Position numbers and translations under genes: made by a program. The notes under the pieces were generated by a model that had not been told where the DNA came from, did no database searches, and was given only the letters and a program-made list of their open reading frames with translations. 8,806 bases of DNA from Komagataeibacter kakiaceti JCM 25156 (GTDB lineage: Bacteria; Pseudomonadota; Alphaproteobacteria; Acetobacterales; Acetobacteraceae), in NCBI RefSeq assembly GCF_000613305.1, contig NZ_BAIO01000070.1, forward strand, positions 1 to 8,806, read 5' to 3'. Below are positions 1 to 6,415 of the stretch, piece by piece (the first letter of the stretch is position 1; every line of letters starts with the position of its first letter).

Positions 1-102
1 CGCCGCCTGCCGGCCCAGCCGGAATTCCAGCCGCCCGCCGGGCAGGACCGCCGTGTTGCAGGCGGTGATGTGACGAAAGAAACCTTCGAGGCTGTGTGAC
101 AT
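1..102 (-). CDS. NUDIX hydrolase (DUF4743-type) N-terminus, 3' end outside window
   Basis: Only the first 34 codons are visible, and the gene continues past the left edge. They start at ATG 102-100 and read without a stop. The peptide begins MSHSLEGFFRHITACNTAV and continues through LPGGRLEFRLGRQAA. This pattern (GFxRHIxACN, then a proline/glycine turn and a PFR-like strand) matches, from memory, the N-terminal DUF4743 region preceding the NUDIX domain in many alphaproteobacterial hydrolases, which cleave nucleoside-diphosphate-linked substrates. The NUDIX box itself is not in the window, so catalytic competence cannot be judged. A purine-rich AGGG lies about 8 bases upstream of the ATG. The gene is divergent from the ABC transporter, with a 94-base gap. 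The family call is inferred from a short peptide. That it is a protein start is fairly secure, the product less so. Confidence 0.6.
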   Translation of the reverse strand, partial: MSHSLEGFFRHITACNTAVLPGGRLEFRLGRQAA

Positions 103-196
103 GATCCATCCCTGTCCTTCGGGCCATGGGTGGCATACCGGCTGTCCCCGGTGCTGACAATCCTGCGCCGGACATGCGGGCGCGGGGGAATATGGG
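103..196. other. Divergent intergenic region, NUDIX gene and ABC transporter
   Basis: These 94 bases must hold both divergent promoters or lack one. I found a CTGACA at 154-159 resembling a -35 but no matching -10 at a proper distance. GGGGGA at 184-189 may serve as the ribosome binding site for TTG 197. No operator-like palindrome stands out. Confidence 0.35.
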
Positions 197-1030
197 TTGC
201 AAAACGCGGGGCAGATGCCGCATGGCATGCGCATGGCAGTTACCGACAAGGCCCGGCATGACAGGCCGGAGCGTTCCGCCGCCGCGACCCTGCGTGGCCT
301 GTTACCCTATCTCTGGCCCCATAACGATCCACGCGCGCGCCTGCGGGTGGTTGCGGCGTGCGTGCTGCTGGTCCTGGCCAAGATCGCCACGATTGGCGTG
401 CCCTATGCCTACAGCCGGGTGATCGACGCCCTGCAGCCGGCGGCGGGCCGGGCCGTGATGACACCGCTCATGCTGATTGTGGGATACGGGCTGCTGCGCA
501 TGGCCGCAGCCGCCCTGGGGGAACTGCGCGACGCCCTGTTCGCCCCGCTGCGCTATCGCATCAGCCGGATCGCGGCCATGCGCAGTTTTACGCACATGCA
601 CCAGCTTTCCCTGCGCTTTCACCTCAACCGCCAGTCCGGCAGCGTGACGCAGGCGATCGCGCGCGGCACGGAAGCGATCGAGACCGTGTTGCGTGTGGGC
701 GTGTTCAACGTGGTGCCCACCATGATCGAGGCGCTGATGGTCATCGGGGTGATCTGGCGGCTGTTCGACTGGCGCTACGCCATCGTGATGCTGGTGGCGG
801 TGGTGGCCTATGTGGTGTTCACCATCGGGTTCACGTCGTGGCGGATCGGGCTGCGGCGGCGGATGAACGACATCAACAGCGAGGCGAGCTGGAAGGCGCT
901 GGACAGCCTGCTCAACTACGAGACCGTGAAATACTTCAATAACGAGGACCACGAGCGCCGCCGGTACGAGGACGCCCAGCACCGTTACGAACGCGCCGCC
1001 GTCCGCACCCAGATTTCCCTCAACGGCTGA
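197..1030 (+). CDS. ABC exporter N-terminal membrane fragment (of the frameshifted gene)
   Basis: This fragment encodes 277 residues ending in QISLNG before the premature TGA. Hydrophobic segments at about residues 50-73, 87-107, 168-190 and 192-214 correspond to membrane helices 1-4. The stretch RFHLNRQSGSVTQAIARG at about 140-157 corresponds to the intracellular-loop motif of Atm1-like exporters, commonly RFHLxRQTGGxxxxIxRG. The NYETVKYFNNE element is at about 240-250. Helices 5 and 6 lie beyond the break, so this product alone would be an incomplete membrane domain without an ATPase. The first 30 or so residues are polar and poorly conserved-looking, so an ATG at 215, 227 or 233 could be the true start. 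It is listed separately to give the domain positions. Confidence 0.6.
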   Translation: MQNAGQMPHGMRMAVTDKARHDRPERSAAATLRGLLPYLWPHNDPRARLRVVAACVLLVLAKIATIGVPYAYSRVIDALQPAAGRAVMTPLMLIVGYGLLRMAAAALGELRDALFAPLRYRISRIAAMRSFTHMHQLSLRFHLNRQSGSVTQAIARGTEAIETVLRVGVFNVVPTMIEALMVIGVIWRLFDWRYAIVMLVAVVAYVVFTIGFTSWRIGLRRRMNDINSEASWKALDSLLNYETVKYFNNEDHERRRYEDAQHRYERAAVRTQISLNG

Positions 1031-1073
1031 ATTTCGGGCAGGCCGCGATCATCGCCGTGGCCTGATCGCCGTC

Positions 1074-2051
1074 ATGCTCATGGCCGGGCGCGATGTCGAG
1101 TCCGGGCATATGACGATGGGCCGTTTCGTGCTGGTCAACACTTACCTCATGCAGCTTTACCTGCCGCTGAATTTCCTGGGCAGCGTGTATTCCTCGCTGC
1201 GCAATTCGCTGGTGGATCTGGAGCATATGTTCGCCCTGCTGGACGAACAGGCGGATATTACCGACCCCCCGGACGCGATTTCCATTCCCGCGCGGCTGGA
1301 TGAGGCCCCCGCCGCCGACATCCGCTTCGAGAACGTGCATTTCAGCTATCATCCCGATCGTGAAATCCTGCGCGGGATCAGCTTCCACGCGCCCGCCGGG
1401 CACCGGGTGGCCATTGTCGGCCCCACCGGCGCGGGCAAGTCCACCATCAGCCGCCTGCTGTTCCGGTTCTATGACGTGACATCAGGGCGCATCCTGATCG
1501 ACGGGCACGACATCCGTGACTGCGCGCAGTCGGCGCTGCGCGGGGCTGTGGGCGTGGTGCCGCAGGATACCATCCTGTTCAACGATACGATCGGCTACAA
1601 CATCGCCTATGGCCGCCTGGGCGCCACGCAGGCCGAGATCGAACAGGCGGCGCGGCTGGCCTGCATCCATGATTTCATCATGTCGCTGCCCGAAGGCTAC
1701 GCCACCCGCGTGGGCGAACGCGGCCTGAAGCTGTCCGGCGGGGAGAAGCAGCGCGTGGCCATCGCGCGCACCATCCTGAAAAATCCCCGCGTGCTGCTGC
1801 TGGATGAGGCGACAAGCGCGCTCGACACCCGCACCGAGCAGGAGATCCAGTCCGCCCTGCACACGGTCGCGGCCAACCGCACCACCCTCATCATCGCCCA
1901 CCGGCTGTCCACCATCGTGGATGTCGATGAAATCCTCGTGATGGGGCAGGGCCGCATCCTGGAGCGCGGTTCCCACCGTGCGCTGCTGGAACGCGGCGGA
2001 CATTACGCGCGGATGTGGGCCGCCCAGGCGGAGGAGGATGCCGCCCTGTAG
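1074..2051 (+). CDS. ABC exporter C-terminal ATPase fragment (of the frameshifted gene)
   Basis: This open stretch of 325 residues carries the end of membrane helix 5, helix 6 (about residues 17-40, including LPLNFLGSVYSSLRNSL) and a complete nucleotide-binding domain. Motif positions are Walker A GPTGAGKST 116-124, Q-loop glutamine 164 in VVPQD, signature LSGGEKQR 220-227, Walker B VLLLDE 240-245 with the catalytic glutamate, D-loop SALD, and H-loop histidine 276 in IIAHRLST. No key residue is missing, which argues that inactivation is recent or artefactual. ATG 1074 has no convincing Shine-Dalgarno sequence and lies inside a helix, so independent translation is doubtful. The fragment is better read as the second half of the 197-2051 gene. 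It ends at TAG 2049-2051. Confidence 0.65.
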   Translation: MLMAGRDVESGHMTMGRFVLVNTYLMQLYLPLNFLGSVYSSLRNSLVDLEHMFALLDEQADITDPPDAISIPARLDEAPAADIRFENVHFSYHPDREILRGISFHAPAGHRVAIVGPTGAGKSTISRLLFRFYDVTSGRILIDGHDIRDCAQSALRGAVGVVPQDTILFNDTIGYNIAYGRLGATQAEIEQAARLACIHDFIMSLPEGYATRVGERGLKLSGGEKQRVAIARTILKNPRVLLLDEATSALDTRTEQEIQSALHTVAANRTTLIIAHRLSTIVDVDEILVMGQGRILERGSHRALLERGGHYARMWAAQAEEDAAL

Positions 2052-2136
2052 GGTTCACGAGCATATGTTACCGGTTTCATATCCACGCCGTACTGGTAAG
2101 GGACGGCAGGCAGGCCCATATCAGCCAGACGACCAC

Positions 2137-2142
2137 AAGGAG
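2137..2142 (+). promoter_or_regulatory. Ribosome binding site fixing the 88-aa protein start
   Basis: AAGGAG is complementary to the 16S rRNA 3' end and sits 7 bases before ATG 2150. It decides against the upstream in-frame start at 2015. Confidence 0.8.
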
Positions 2143-2149
2143 CCGTAAG

Positions 2150-2416
2150 ATGACGGAAACGAACAACCAGCCCCCCGAAGCCGAAGGCATCCCGCCCGAA
2201 CTGAGCCATTGCGGCGCGGTGGTGGACAAGGCCATCGAATACATGATCGGGGAAAACCTGCCCCCCGTGGCCATCGCCTCCGCGCTGCTGGGCGGCTCGC
2301 TCGGGCTGCTGTCGCGCACCATGGGCCGCGAGACGATGCAGGCCATGCTGGAAAACGCGCTGCACAGCGTGCAGGCCGGTGAACTGCACCCCGATCAGGA
2401 CCGCAAGGCGGGCTGA
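2150..2416 (+). CDS. Small conserved-looking protein of unknown function (88 aa)
   Basis: I do not recognise this family. The protein is 88 residues: a polar, proline-rich start (MTETNNQPPEAEGIPPELS), then a likely helical core with HCGAVVDKAIEYMIGENL, a small hydrophobic stretch PPVAIASALLGGSLGLLS (residues 38-55), a helix around RETMQAMLENALHSV and a charged tail. The hydrophobic segment is short and flanked by charged helices, so it may be a buried helix rather than a membrane anchor. ATG 2150 is chosen because AAGGAG at 2137-2142 gives an ideal 7-base spacing. The same frame is open back to 2015, but that would overlap the transporter and ignore this site. It lies 98 bases after the transporter and 178 bases before rpmB. 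No signal peptide or catalytic motif is visible. Confidence 0.8.
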   Translation: MTETNNQPPEAEGIPPELSHCGAVVDKAIEYMIGENLPPVAIASALLGGSLGLLSRTMGRETMQAMLENALHSVQAGELHPDQDRKAG

Positions 2417-2424
2417 CGCGGGGA

Positions 2425-2463
2425 CGGGAAGGGGATGAAATAGGGCAATTCCCACCCTTTCCG
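2425..2463 (+). other. Stem-loop after the 88-aa gene
   Basis: CGGGAAGGG (2425-2433) pairs with CCCTTTCCG (2455-2463), giving 9 pairs including one G-U around a 21-base loop. It starts 9 bases after the stop codon. No U-run follows, so it is at best a weak or factor-assisted terminator or an mRNA 3'-end stabiliser. Confidence 0.35.
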
Positions 2464-2495
2464 GGACAAAAAATGCCGAATCACGCTTATGCACC

Positions 2496-2524
2496 TTGAC
2501 TGTTGGCGGCGGTTTGGCGATAAG
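2496..2524 (+). promoter_or_regulatory. Sigma70-type promoter for rpmB
   Basis: TTGACT at 2496-2501 matches the -35 consensus TTGACA at 5 of 6 positions. A spacer of exactly 17 bases leads to GATAAG at 2519-2524, which matches TATAAT at 4 of 6. Transcription would begin near 2531, leaving a leader of roughly 65 bases before rpmB. This is the best promoter match I found, and it fits a highly expressed ribosomal gene transcribed independently of the 88-aa gene. Confidence 0.65.
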
Positions 2525-2594
2525 CCGCGCCTAATCAAGACGATCCTTGCCGGGCATTTATGCCTCGGCCACAGTTATATCCGAGGATGATAGA

Positions 2595-2894
2595 ATGTCT
2601 CGCCGCTGCCAGATCACAGGCAAGGGCGTGCTGACCGGAAACAACGTCAGCCACGCCAACAACAAGTCCCGCCGCCGCTTCCTGCCCAACCTGCAGGAAA
2701 CCTCGCTGCTGTCCGATATCCTTGGTACGGCGGTGCCCCTGCGCATGACCACCAACGGCATCCGCACGGTCGAGCACAATGGCGGGCTGGACGCGTTCCT
2801 GCTGTCCACCCCGAACCGCAAGCTGCCGCCGGAAGCCCTGACGGTGAAGCGCCGCATCCTGCGCGTTCAGGAAAAGAAGGCCGCCGTAGCCTGA
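2595..2894 (+). CDS. rpmB: 50S ribosomal protein L28
   Basis: L28 is a small component of the large ribosomal subunit. The 99-residue product begins [20 protein letters not shown] and continues with [13 protein letters not shown], the conserved L28 N-terminus (compare E. coli [20 protein letters not shown]). The C-terminal part, with [19 protein letters not shown] and the ending [16 protein letters not shown], fits the longer alphaproteobacterial form; the E. coli protein is about 78 residues. Only one cysteine is present, so the zinc-binding variant is excluded. ATG 2595 is preceded at 7 bases by GAGGA (2583-2587), which is preferred over a TTG in frame at 2547. The gene stands alone with its own promoter; rpmG, its partner in many bacteria, is not adjacent. 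Confidence 0.97.
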   Translation: MSRRCQITGKGVLTGNNVSHANNKSRRRFLPNLQETSLLSDILGTAVPLRMTTNGIRTVEHNGGLDAFLLSTPNRKLPPEALTVKRRILRVQEKKAAVA

Positions 2895-2895
2895 T

Positions 2896-2948
2896 GCGCC
2901 ACGGGCCATGCCGCCCCGCCCCATCCGGGCGGGACGCTGGCCCGGCGC
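2896..2948 (+). terminator. Three-tier stem-loop after rpmB (possible terminator)
   Basis: Directly after the rpmB stop, three nested stems can form: GCGC 2896-2899 with 2945-2948, CGGGCCA 2902-2908 with TGGCCCG 2938-2944, and CCCGCCC 2915-2921 with GGGCGGG 2927-2933 around a 5-base loop. The structure is very GC-rich but has no U-run after it. It could end rpmB transcription, pause polymerase or protect the mRNA 3' end. Intrinsic termination is not proven. Confidence 0.45.
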
Positions 2949-3049
2949 TGTAGAAGCCTGACTGATGTCTGGCGCATTGTTCCGCTGTGCCGGTCTGCGT
3001 CGTCCGGGTTGAAAAAGACTGAGGGCGCAAGCAGCTTACGGTTCCGGCA

Positions 3050-3080
3050 GGCGCGAAAGGGGCAGCTCCCCCTTCGCGCC
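3050..3080 (+). promoter_or_regulatory. Strong hairpin in the fusA leader
   Basis: GGCGCGAA (3050-3057) pairs perfectly with TTCGCGCC (3073-3080). After one A-C mismatch, GGGG (3059-3062) pairs with CCCC (3068-3071), closing a CAGCT loop. The stem ends 13 bases before the Shine-Dalgarno sequence. GGGCGC at 3023-3028 could instead pair with GCGCCC at 3076-3081, so a switch between two folds is conceivable. It could also be a terminator-like or transcript-stabilising element. No metabolite-riboswitch consensus is recognised. A possible -35 TTGAAA at 3009-3014 lacks a convincing -10. Confidence 0.45.
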
Positions 3081-3093
3081 CGTGTTGTCTTGT

Positions 3094-3099
3094 GGAGGT
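3094..3099 (+). promoter_or_regulatory. fusA ribosome binding site
   Basis: GGAGGT is a near-perfect Shine-Dalgarno sequence 6 bases before GTG 3106. It decides the non-ATG start. Confidence 0.85.
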
Positions 3100-3105
3100 A
3101 ATCCC

Positions 3106-5193
3106 GTGTCCGCCAAGTCTGACCTGTCCCTGATTCGCAATATCGGTATTACCGCGCATATTGATGCCGGCAAGACCACCACGACCGAGCGCATCCTGTA
3201 TTACACGGGTGTGTCCCACAAAATCGGGGAGGTGCACGAAGGCAACACCACCACCGATTACATGGCGCAGGAGCGTGAGCGCGGCATCACCATCACGTCC
3301 GCCGCCGTGACGTGTGAGTGGGAAGGCCACCGCATCAACATCATCGACACCCCGGGCCACATCGACTTCAACATCGAGGTCAACCGCTCGCTGCGCGTGC
3401 TTGATGGCGCGGTCTTCATCATCGAAGGCGTAGCCGGCGTGCAGCCGCAGTCCGAGACCAACTGGCGTCTGGCGGACCGCTACAACGTGCCGCGCATCAT
3501 CTTCATCAACAAGCTGGACCGCACCGGCGCCGACTTCTACCGCGCGTTCGACACGCTGAAGGAGAAGCTGGACATCGTCGCCATCCCGCTGCAGCTTCCC
3601 ATCGGCGCGGAGGAAAACTTCGTCGGTGTCGTGGACCTGATCGAGATGAAGGCCATCGTCTGGGAAGGCGGCGAGCTGGGCGCGAAGTTCCATGATGAGG
3701 AAATTCCCGCCGACCTGCTGGAAAAGGCCAAGGAAGCCCGCCAGAACCTGCTCGACACCGCGCTGTCGGTCGATGACGCGGCGATGGAAGAATACTTCGA
3801 CAAGGGCGATGTCGATGTCGCGACCCTGAAGCGCTGCATCAAGAAGGGCACCATCTCCGGTGAGTTCCGCCCCGTCCTGTGCGGCACGGCCTTCAAGAAC
3901 AAGGGCGTGCAGCCGCTGCTCGACGCCGTCATTGATTTCCTGCCCGCGCCGAACGACGTGGAAGGCATCCGCATCGCGCCGCCGGAAGACGAGGAAGTCG
4001 ACGAGAAGAAGCTGCCGATCATCCCGGTTGACCCGGATGGCAAGTTCGCCGGTCTTGCCTTCAAGATCATCAACGACAAATACGGCACGCTGACCTTCGT
4101 GCGCGTCTATCGTGGCGTGCTGAAGACCGGTGACACCGTGCTGAACACGACCAAGGGCCACAAGGAGCGCATTGGCCGCATCTACCAGATGCATGCCGAC
4201 AAGCGCGAGGAACTGTCCGAAGTCCATGCTGGTGACATCGCGGCCTTCGTCGGCCTGAAGGACAGCCAGACGGGTGACACGCTGGCCGATCCGGCCGATC
4301 CGGTGGTTCTGGAACGCATGACCTTCCCGATCCCGGTCATCGACATCTCCGTCGAGCCGAAGACCAAGGACGGCGTGGAGAAGATGACGCTGGCGCTGCA
4401 GAAGCTGTCGGGTGAAGATCCCTCCCTGCGCCTGAAGACCGATCAGGAAACCGGCCAGACCATCCTGTCCGGCATGGGCGAGCTGCATCTCGACATCATC
4501 ATCGACCGCCTGCGCCGTGAATATGGTGTGGATGCGAACATCGGCGCCCCGCAGGTCGCGTATCGTGAAACGATCACCCAGACGCATGTGGAAACCTACA
4601 CCCACAAGAAGCAGTCCGGTGGGTCGGGCCAGTTCGCGGAAGTGAAGATCGAGTTCACGCCGGTCGAGCGTAACGAAGGCATCTCCTTCGAGAACAAGGT
4701 CGTCGGCGGCACGGTGCCGAAGGAATACATCCCGGCGGTGGAAAAGGGCATCATCGCGCAGGCCACGACCGGCGTGCTGGCGGGCTTCCCCACGGTGGAC
4801 TTCAAGTTCACGCTGCTCGACGGTAAGTACCATGATGTCGACTCCTCGGCGCTGGCGTTCGAAATCGCGGCGAAGGCCTGCTTCCGTGAAGGCATGAAGA
4901 AGGCCGGTCCGGTCATTCTCGAGCCGATCATGGATGTGGAAGTCACCACCCCGAACGATCATGTCGGTGACGTGGTGGGTGACCTGAACCGCCGCCGTGG
5001 CATGATCCAGAGCCAGGAAAGCTCGGGTTCGACCGTCATGGTGCGGGCACAGGTGCCGCTGAAGGAAATGTTCGGCTACATCTCGCACCTGCGTTCGATG
5101 ACGAAGGGCCGTGCTTCCTTCACGATGCAGTTCCATCACTACGATCCGGTGCCCCGCAACGTTGCGGAAGAGATCATGGCGAAATCCGCCTGA
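3106..5193 (+). CDS. fusA: Translation elongation factor G
   Basis: EF-G is the cytosolic GTPase that moves tRNAs and mRNA through the ribosome and helps recycle ribosomes. The product is 695 residues, the usual alphaproteobacterial length. GTPase motifs are AHIDAGKT 17-24 (G1), RGITI 59-63 (G2), DTPGH 81-85 with the catalytic histidine (G3) and NKLD 135-138 (G4), followed by CGTAFKNKG. Later domains show [23 protein letters not shown] and the C-terminal [13 protein letters not shown] and [16 protein letters not shown]. The start is GTG 3106, because GGAGGT (3094-3099) lies 6 bases upstream; an in-frame GTG at 3082 lies before that site. The gene appears monocistronic, with a leader hairpin and a terminator. 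It lacks the usual str-operon neighbours, so it may be the sole or a second copy. Some G-domain positions are unusual (for example [16 protein letters not shown] where many have [14 protein letters not shown]), but nothing essential is lost. Confidence 0.97.
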   Translation: MSAKSDLSLIRNIGITAHIDAGKTTTTERILYYTGVSHKIGEVHEGNTTTDYMAQERERGITITSAAVTCEWEGHRINIIDTPGHIDFNIEVNRSLRVLDGAVFIIEGVAGVQPQSETNWRLADRYNVPRIIFINKLDRTGADFYRAFDTLKEKLDIVAIPLQLPIGAEENFVGVVDLIEMKAIVWEGGELGAKFHDEEIPADLLEKAKEARQNLLDTALSVDDAAMEEYFDKGDVDVATLKRCIKKGTISGEFRPVLCGTAFKNKGVQPLLDAVIDFLPAPNDVEGIRIAPPEDEEVDEKKLPIIPVDPDGKFAGLAFKIINDKYGTLTFVRVYRGVLKTGDTVLNTTKGHKERIGRIYQMHADKREELSEVHAGDIAAFVGLKDSQTGDTLADPADPVVLERMTFPIPVIDISVEPKTKDGVEKMTLALQKLSGEDPSLRLKTDQETGQTILSGMGELHLDIIIDRLRREYGVDANIGAPQVAYRETITQTHVETYTHKKQSGGSGQFAEVKIEFTPVERNEGISFENKVVGGTVPKEYIPAVEKGIIAQATTGVLAGFPTVDFKFTLLDGKYHDVDSSALAFEIAAKACFREGMKKAGPVILEPIMDVEVTTPNDHVGDVVGDLNRRRGMIQSQESSGSTVMVRAQVPLKEMFGYISHLRSMTKGRASFTMQFHHYDPVPRNVAEEIMAKSA

Positions 5194-5220
5194 TCTTTCT
5201 CGGAAGAGAGCGCCTGAAGG

Positions 5221-5249
5221 AAACCGGCCCCACAAGGGCCGGTTTTTTT
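5221..5249 (+). terminator. Rho-independent terminator of fusA
   Basis: AAACCGGCCC (5221-5230) pairs with GGGCCGGTTT (5236-5245) around the loop CACAA, running into seven T's (5243-5249). It lies 27 bases after the fusA stop. It is a textbook intrinsic terminator on the plus strand. Confidence 0.93.
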
Positions 5250-5542
5250 ATGGCGCGGGAACTGGCGGAGGGGCGAGGAAACCCATGCCTGTAACGGCGG
5301 GAATGTCGTTGGCGCGGCAGCGTCATCCGGGCATCCGACAATCCCGATGATCCGGTATCCGTATTGATCTGAAAGTTCCTGCTGAAGCTTTTTAAAAAGC
5401 TTCAGGCAGCACTAAAACGTCTGTTTTTTAGCGGTCGGTTATTTCAGGCGGATTCAGGAATTCCCTGTCGGGATGACCGGGTAGCCATTGAACACCCGCG
5501 GGTTGTCACCCACCCCGATTCCATTGGGAGCCTGAACAGAAG
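5250..5542. other. Intergenic gap between convergent fusA and hydrolase gene
   Basis: I see no credible gene in these 293 bases, and no RNA gene. The gap is more AT-rich in its middle (about 5360-5445) than the surrounding coding DNA. That part holds the perfect palindrome at 5382-5405 and a second weak AT stem, CTAAAA 5412-5417 with TTTTAG 5426-5431. Further right, CCCGCGGG near 5504-5512 is a short GC palindrome that could help end minus-strand transcription. Confidence 0.6.
5382..5405. repeat. Perfect 24-base palindrome, probable interspersed repeat unit
   Basis: CTGAAGCTTTTT (5382-5393) is followed immediately by its exact reverse complement (5394-5405). It lacks a loop, so as RNA it would form a stem of about 10 pairs closed by AU bases. 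Elements built on GAAGCTTTTT/AAAAAGCTTC, preceded by AAAGTT as here (5371-5376 region), recur in Komagataeibacter/Gluconacetobacter genomes as I recall them, so this may be a decayed copy. Alternatively it is a bidirectional transcription end between the convergent genes. Confidence 0.5.
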
Positions 5543-6415
5543 TCAGGGCGTGATTTTCATCCACCTGTCATCGCACAGGCTGACCTGGCCATCCTCGTGC
5601 AGTTTTTCCAGGTGGGCATGCAGGTTCAGCCGCGCTGCGCGCCGCAGGCCGGGGCGGAGTTTGTGGTACATGCTGTCCAGAATCTCATCAAGCGTGCAGG
5701 GGCGGGCGGGGAAAAGGGCCAGAATGCTCTTTTCACGCGCATGGCGGTGGGCCACCAGCCCGTCAATGCACGCTGTCACCTGCGTTATGGCCGGACCATG
5801 GGCGGAGAGCAGCAGGTGGCTGTCGCGCCCCCGCAGGTAGTCCATGCTGTCCAGAAAATGCCGGACCGACCCATGGGGGGCGGGGGGCACCATGGTCGTG
5901 GACCAGCCCATGACATGGTCGCCGGTGAAAATGATCCCTTCCGGCGTTTCAAGGCAGATATGGTCACTGGCATGGCCGGGCGTGTACAGCACGCGCAGTC
6001 CTGCGATCATATCACCATCGCGCAGGCCGGTATCGGGTGTGAATGCGGGTTCCGCGCTCTGGTAAAACCCGCATACGGGCACGCCCAGCCGTTCCCCAAG
6101 GGGGCGTGCCCCCTCAAGATGGTCACGGTGGGTATGCGTGAGGATGATATGCGTGACGCGACGGCCGCCCGTTGCGTGAACCAGTGCGTCAAGATGTTCG
6201 GGGGCCGCGCTGCCGGGGTCGATGATCACGCAGCCATCCGCATGTTCGACCACCCAGCTATTGGTGCCATTGCCCGTCATCGGGCCGGGGTTGTTCGCCA
6301 CGACCCGCCTTATGGTGGGGGTTTCCGGCAGCGGCACGTCATAGGGCGGTGGCGGCTCGGTGACCCGCCACCCGTTGCGTGTGGGTTGCGCGGCCTCAGC
6401 CAAAGGCGCCGACAT
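5543..6415 (-). CDS. MBL-fold metallo-hydrolase, LACTB2-like
   Basis: The 290-residue protein has the metallo-beta-lactamase fold: metal motif HTHRDH (H94, H96, D98, H99), H148 in TPGHASDH, D166 in FTGDH and H206 in SAHGP. These form a complete dinuclear zinc site. The core is followed by a C-terminal helical winged-helix-like region (about 220-280, with AHRHAREKSILALF, CTLDEILDSMY and NLHAHLEKLHEDGQV). This is the architecture of the LACTB2 group, whose human member is a mitochondrial single-strand endoribonuclease; bacterial members are mostly uncharacterised, and a thioester or nucleic acid substrate cannot be told apart here. It has no signal peptide, so it is cytosolic. ATG 6415 lies inside the end of the upstream PEPC-like gene (20-base overlap) without a clear Shine-Dalgarno, suggesting translational coupling. 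Length and residues look intact. Confidence 0.9.
   Translation of the reverse strand: MSAPLAEAAQPTRNGWRVTEPPPPYDVPLPETPTIRRVVANNPGPMTGNGTNSWVVEHADGCVIIDPGSAAPEHLDALVHATGGRRVTHIILTHTHRDHLEGARPLGERLGVPVCGFYQSAEPAFTPDTGLRDGDMIAGLRVLYTPGHASDHICLETPEGIIFTGDHVMGWSTTMVPPAPHGSVRHFLDSMDYLRGRDSHLLLSAHGPAITQVTACIDGLVAHRHAREKSILALFPARPCTLDEILDSMYHKLRPGLRRAARLNLHAHLEKLHEDGQVSLCDDRWMKITP

Larger units (their letters stand above)
197..2051 (+). pseudogene. Atm1/HMT1-type ABC half-transporter, frameshifted
   Basis: Together the two pieces make one exporter: an N-terminal six-helix membrane domain followed by a nucleotide-binding domain. If two missing bases are restored (one G near 1025-1026, one C near 1061-1062) the reading becomes ISLNGLNFGQAAIIAVAL and runs on into LIAVMLMAGR without a stop. 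That gives about 618 residues, the usual size for this family. The ETVKYFNNEDHERRRYE element is typical of the Atm1/ABCB7/HMT1 group, which exports glutathione-derived compounds and supports metal detoxification or cytosolic iron-sulfur cluster supply from the inner membrane. As written, translation stops at TGA 1028-1030, and the intermediate frame stops at TGA 1063-1065. Both losses sit in short G or C runs, so they may be sequencing undercalls. Otherwise the gene is a recent pseudogene, since no other damage is visible. The start is uncertain: TTG 197 has GGGGGA 7 bases upstream; ATG 215, 227 and 233 are in frame. Confidence 0.85.

Noticed and set aside
1020..1065. Programmed ribosomal frameshifting in the ABC transporter
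   Set aside because: Two shifts would be needed within 40 bases, no slippery heptamer is present, and bacterial ABC exporters are not known to use it. Base loss or sequencing error is simpler.
2015..2149. N-terminal extension of the 88-residue protein
   Set aside because: It would overlap the transporter end and ignore AAGGAG placed exactly for ATG 2150.
2547..2594. Earlier TTG start for L28
   Set aside because: The family starts at MSRxCQ(I/V)TGK, and GAGGA is correctly spaced for ATG 2595.
3082..3105. Upstream GTG start adding 8 residues to EF-G
   Set aside because: It precedes the ribosome binding site GGAGGT at 3094-3099, and the added residues do not match EF-G.
2647..5235. An 862-codon open frame on the minus strand opposite rpmB and fusA
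   Set aside because: It mirrors fusA codon bias in high-GC DNA; the translation is rich in Arg, His, Asp and Val with no recognisable domain, and it crosses the fusA terminator and intergenic DNA. It is a shadow of fusA.
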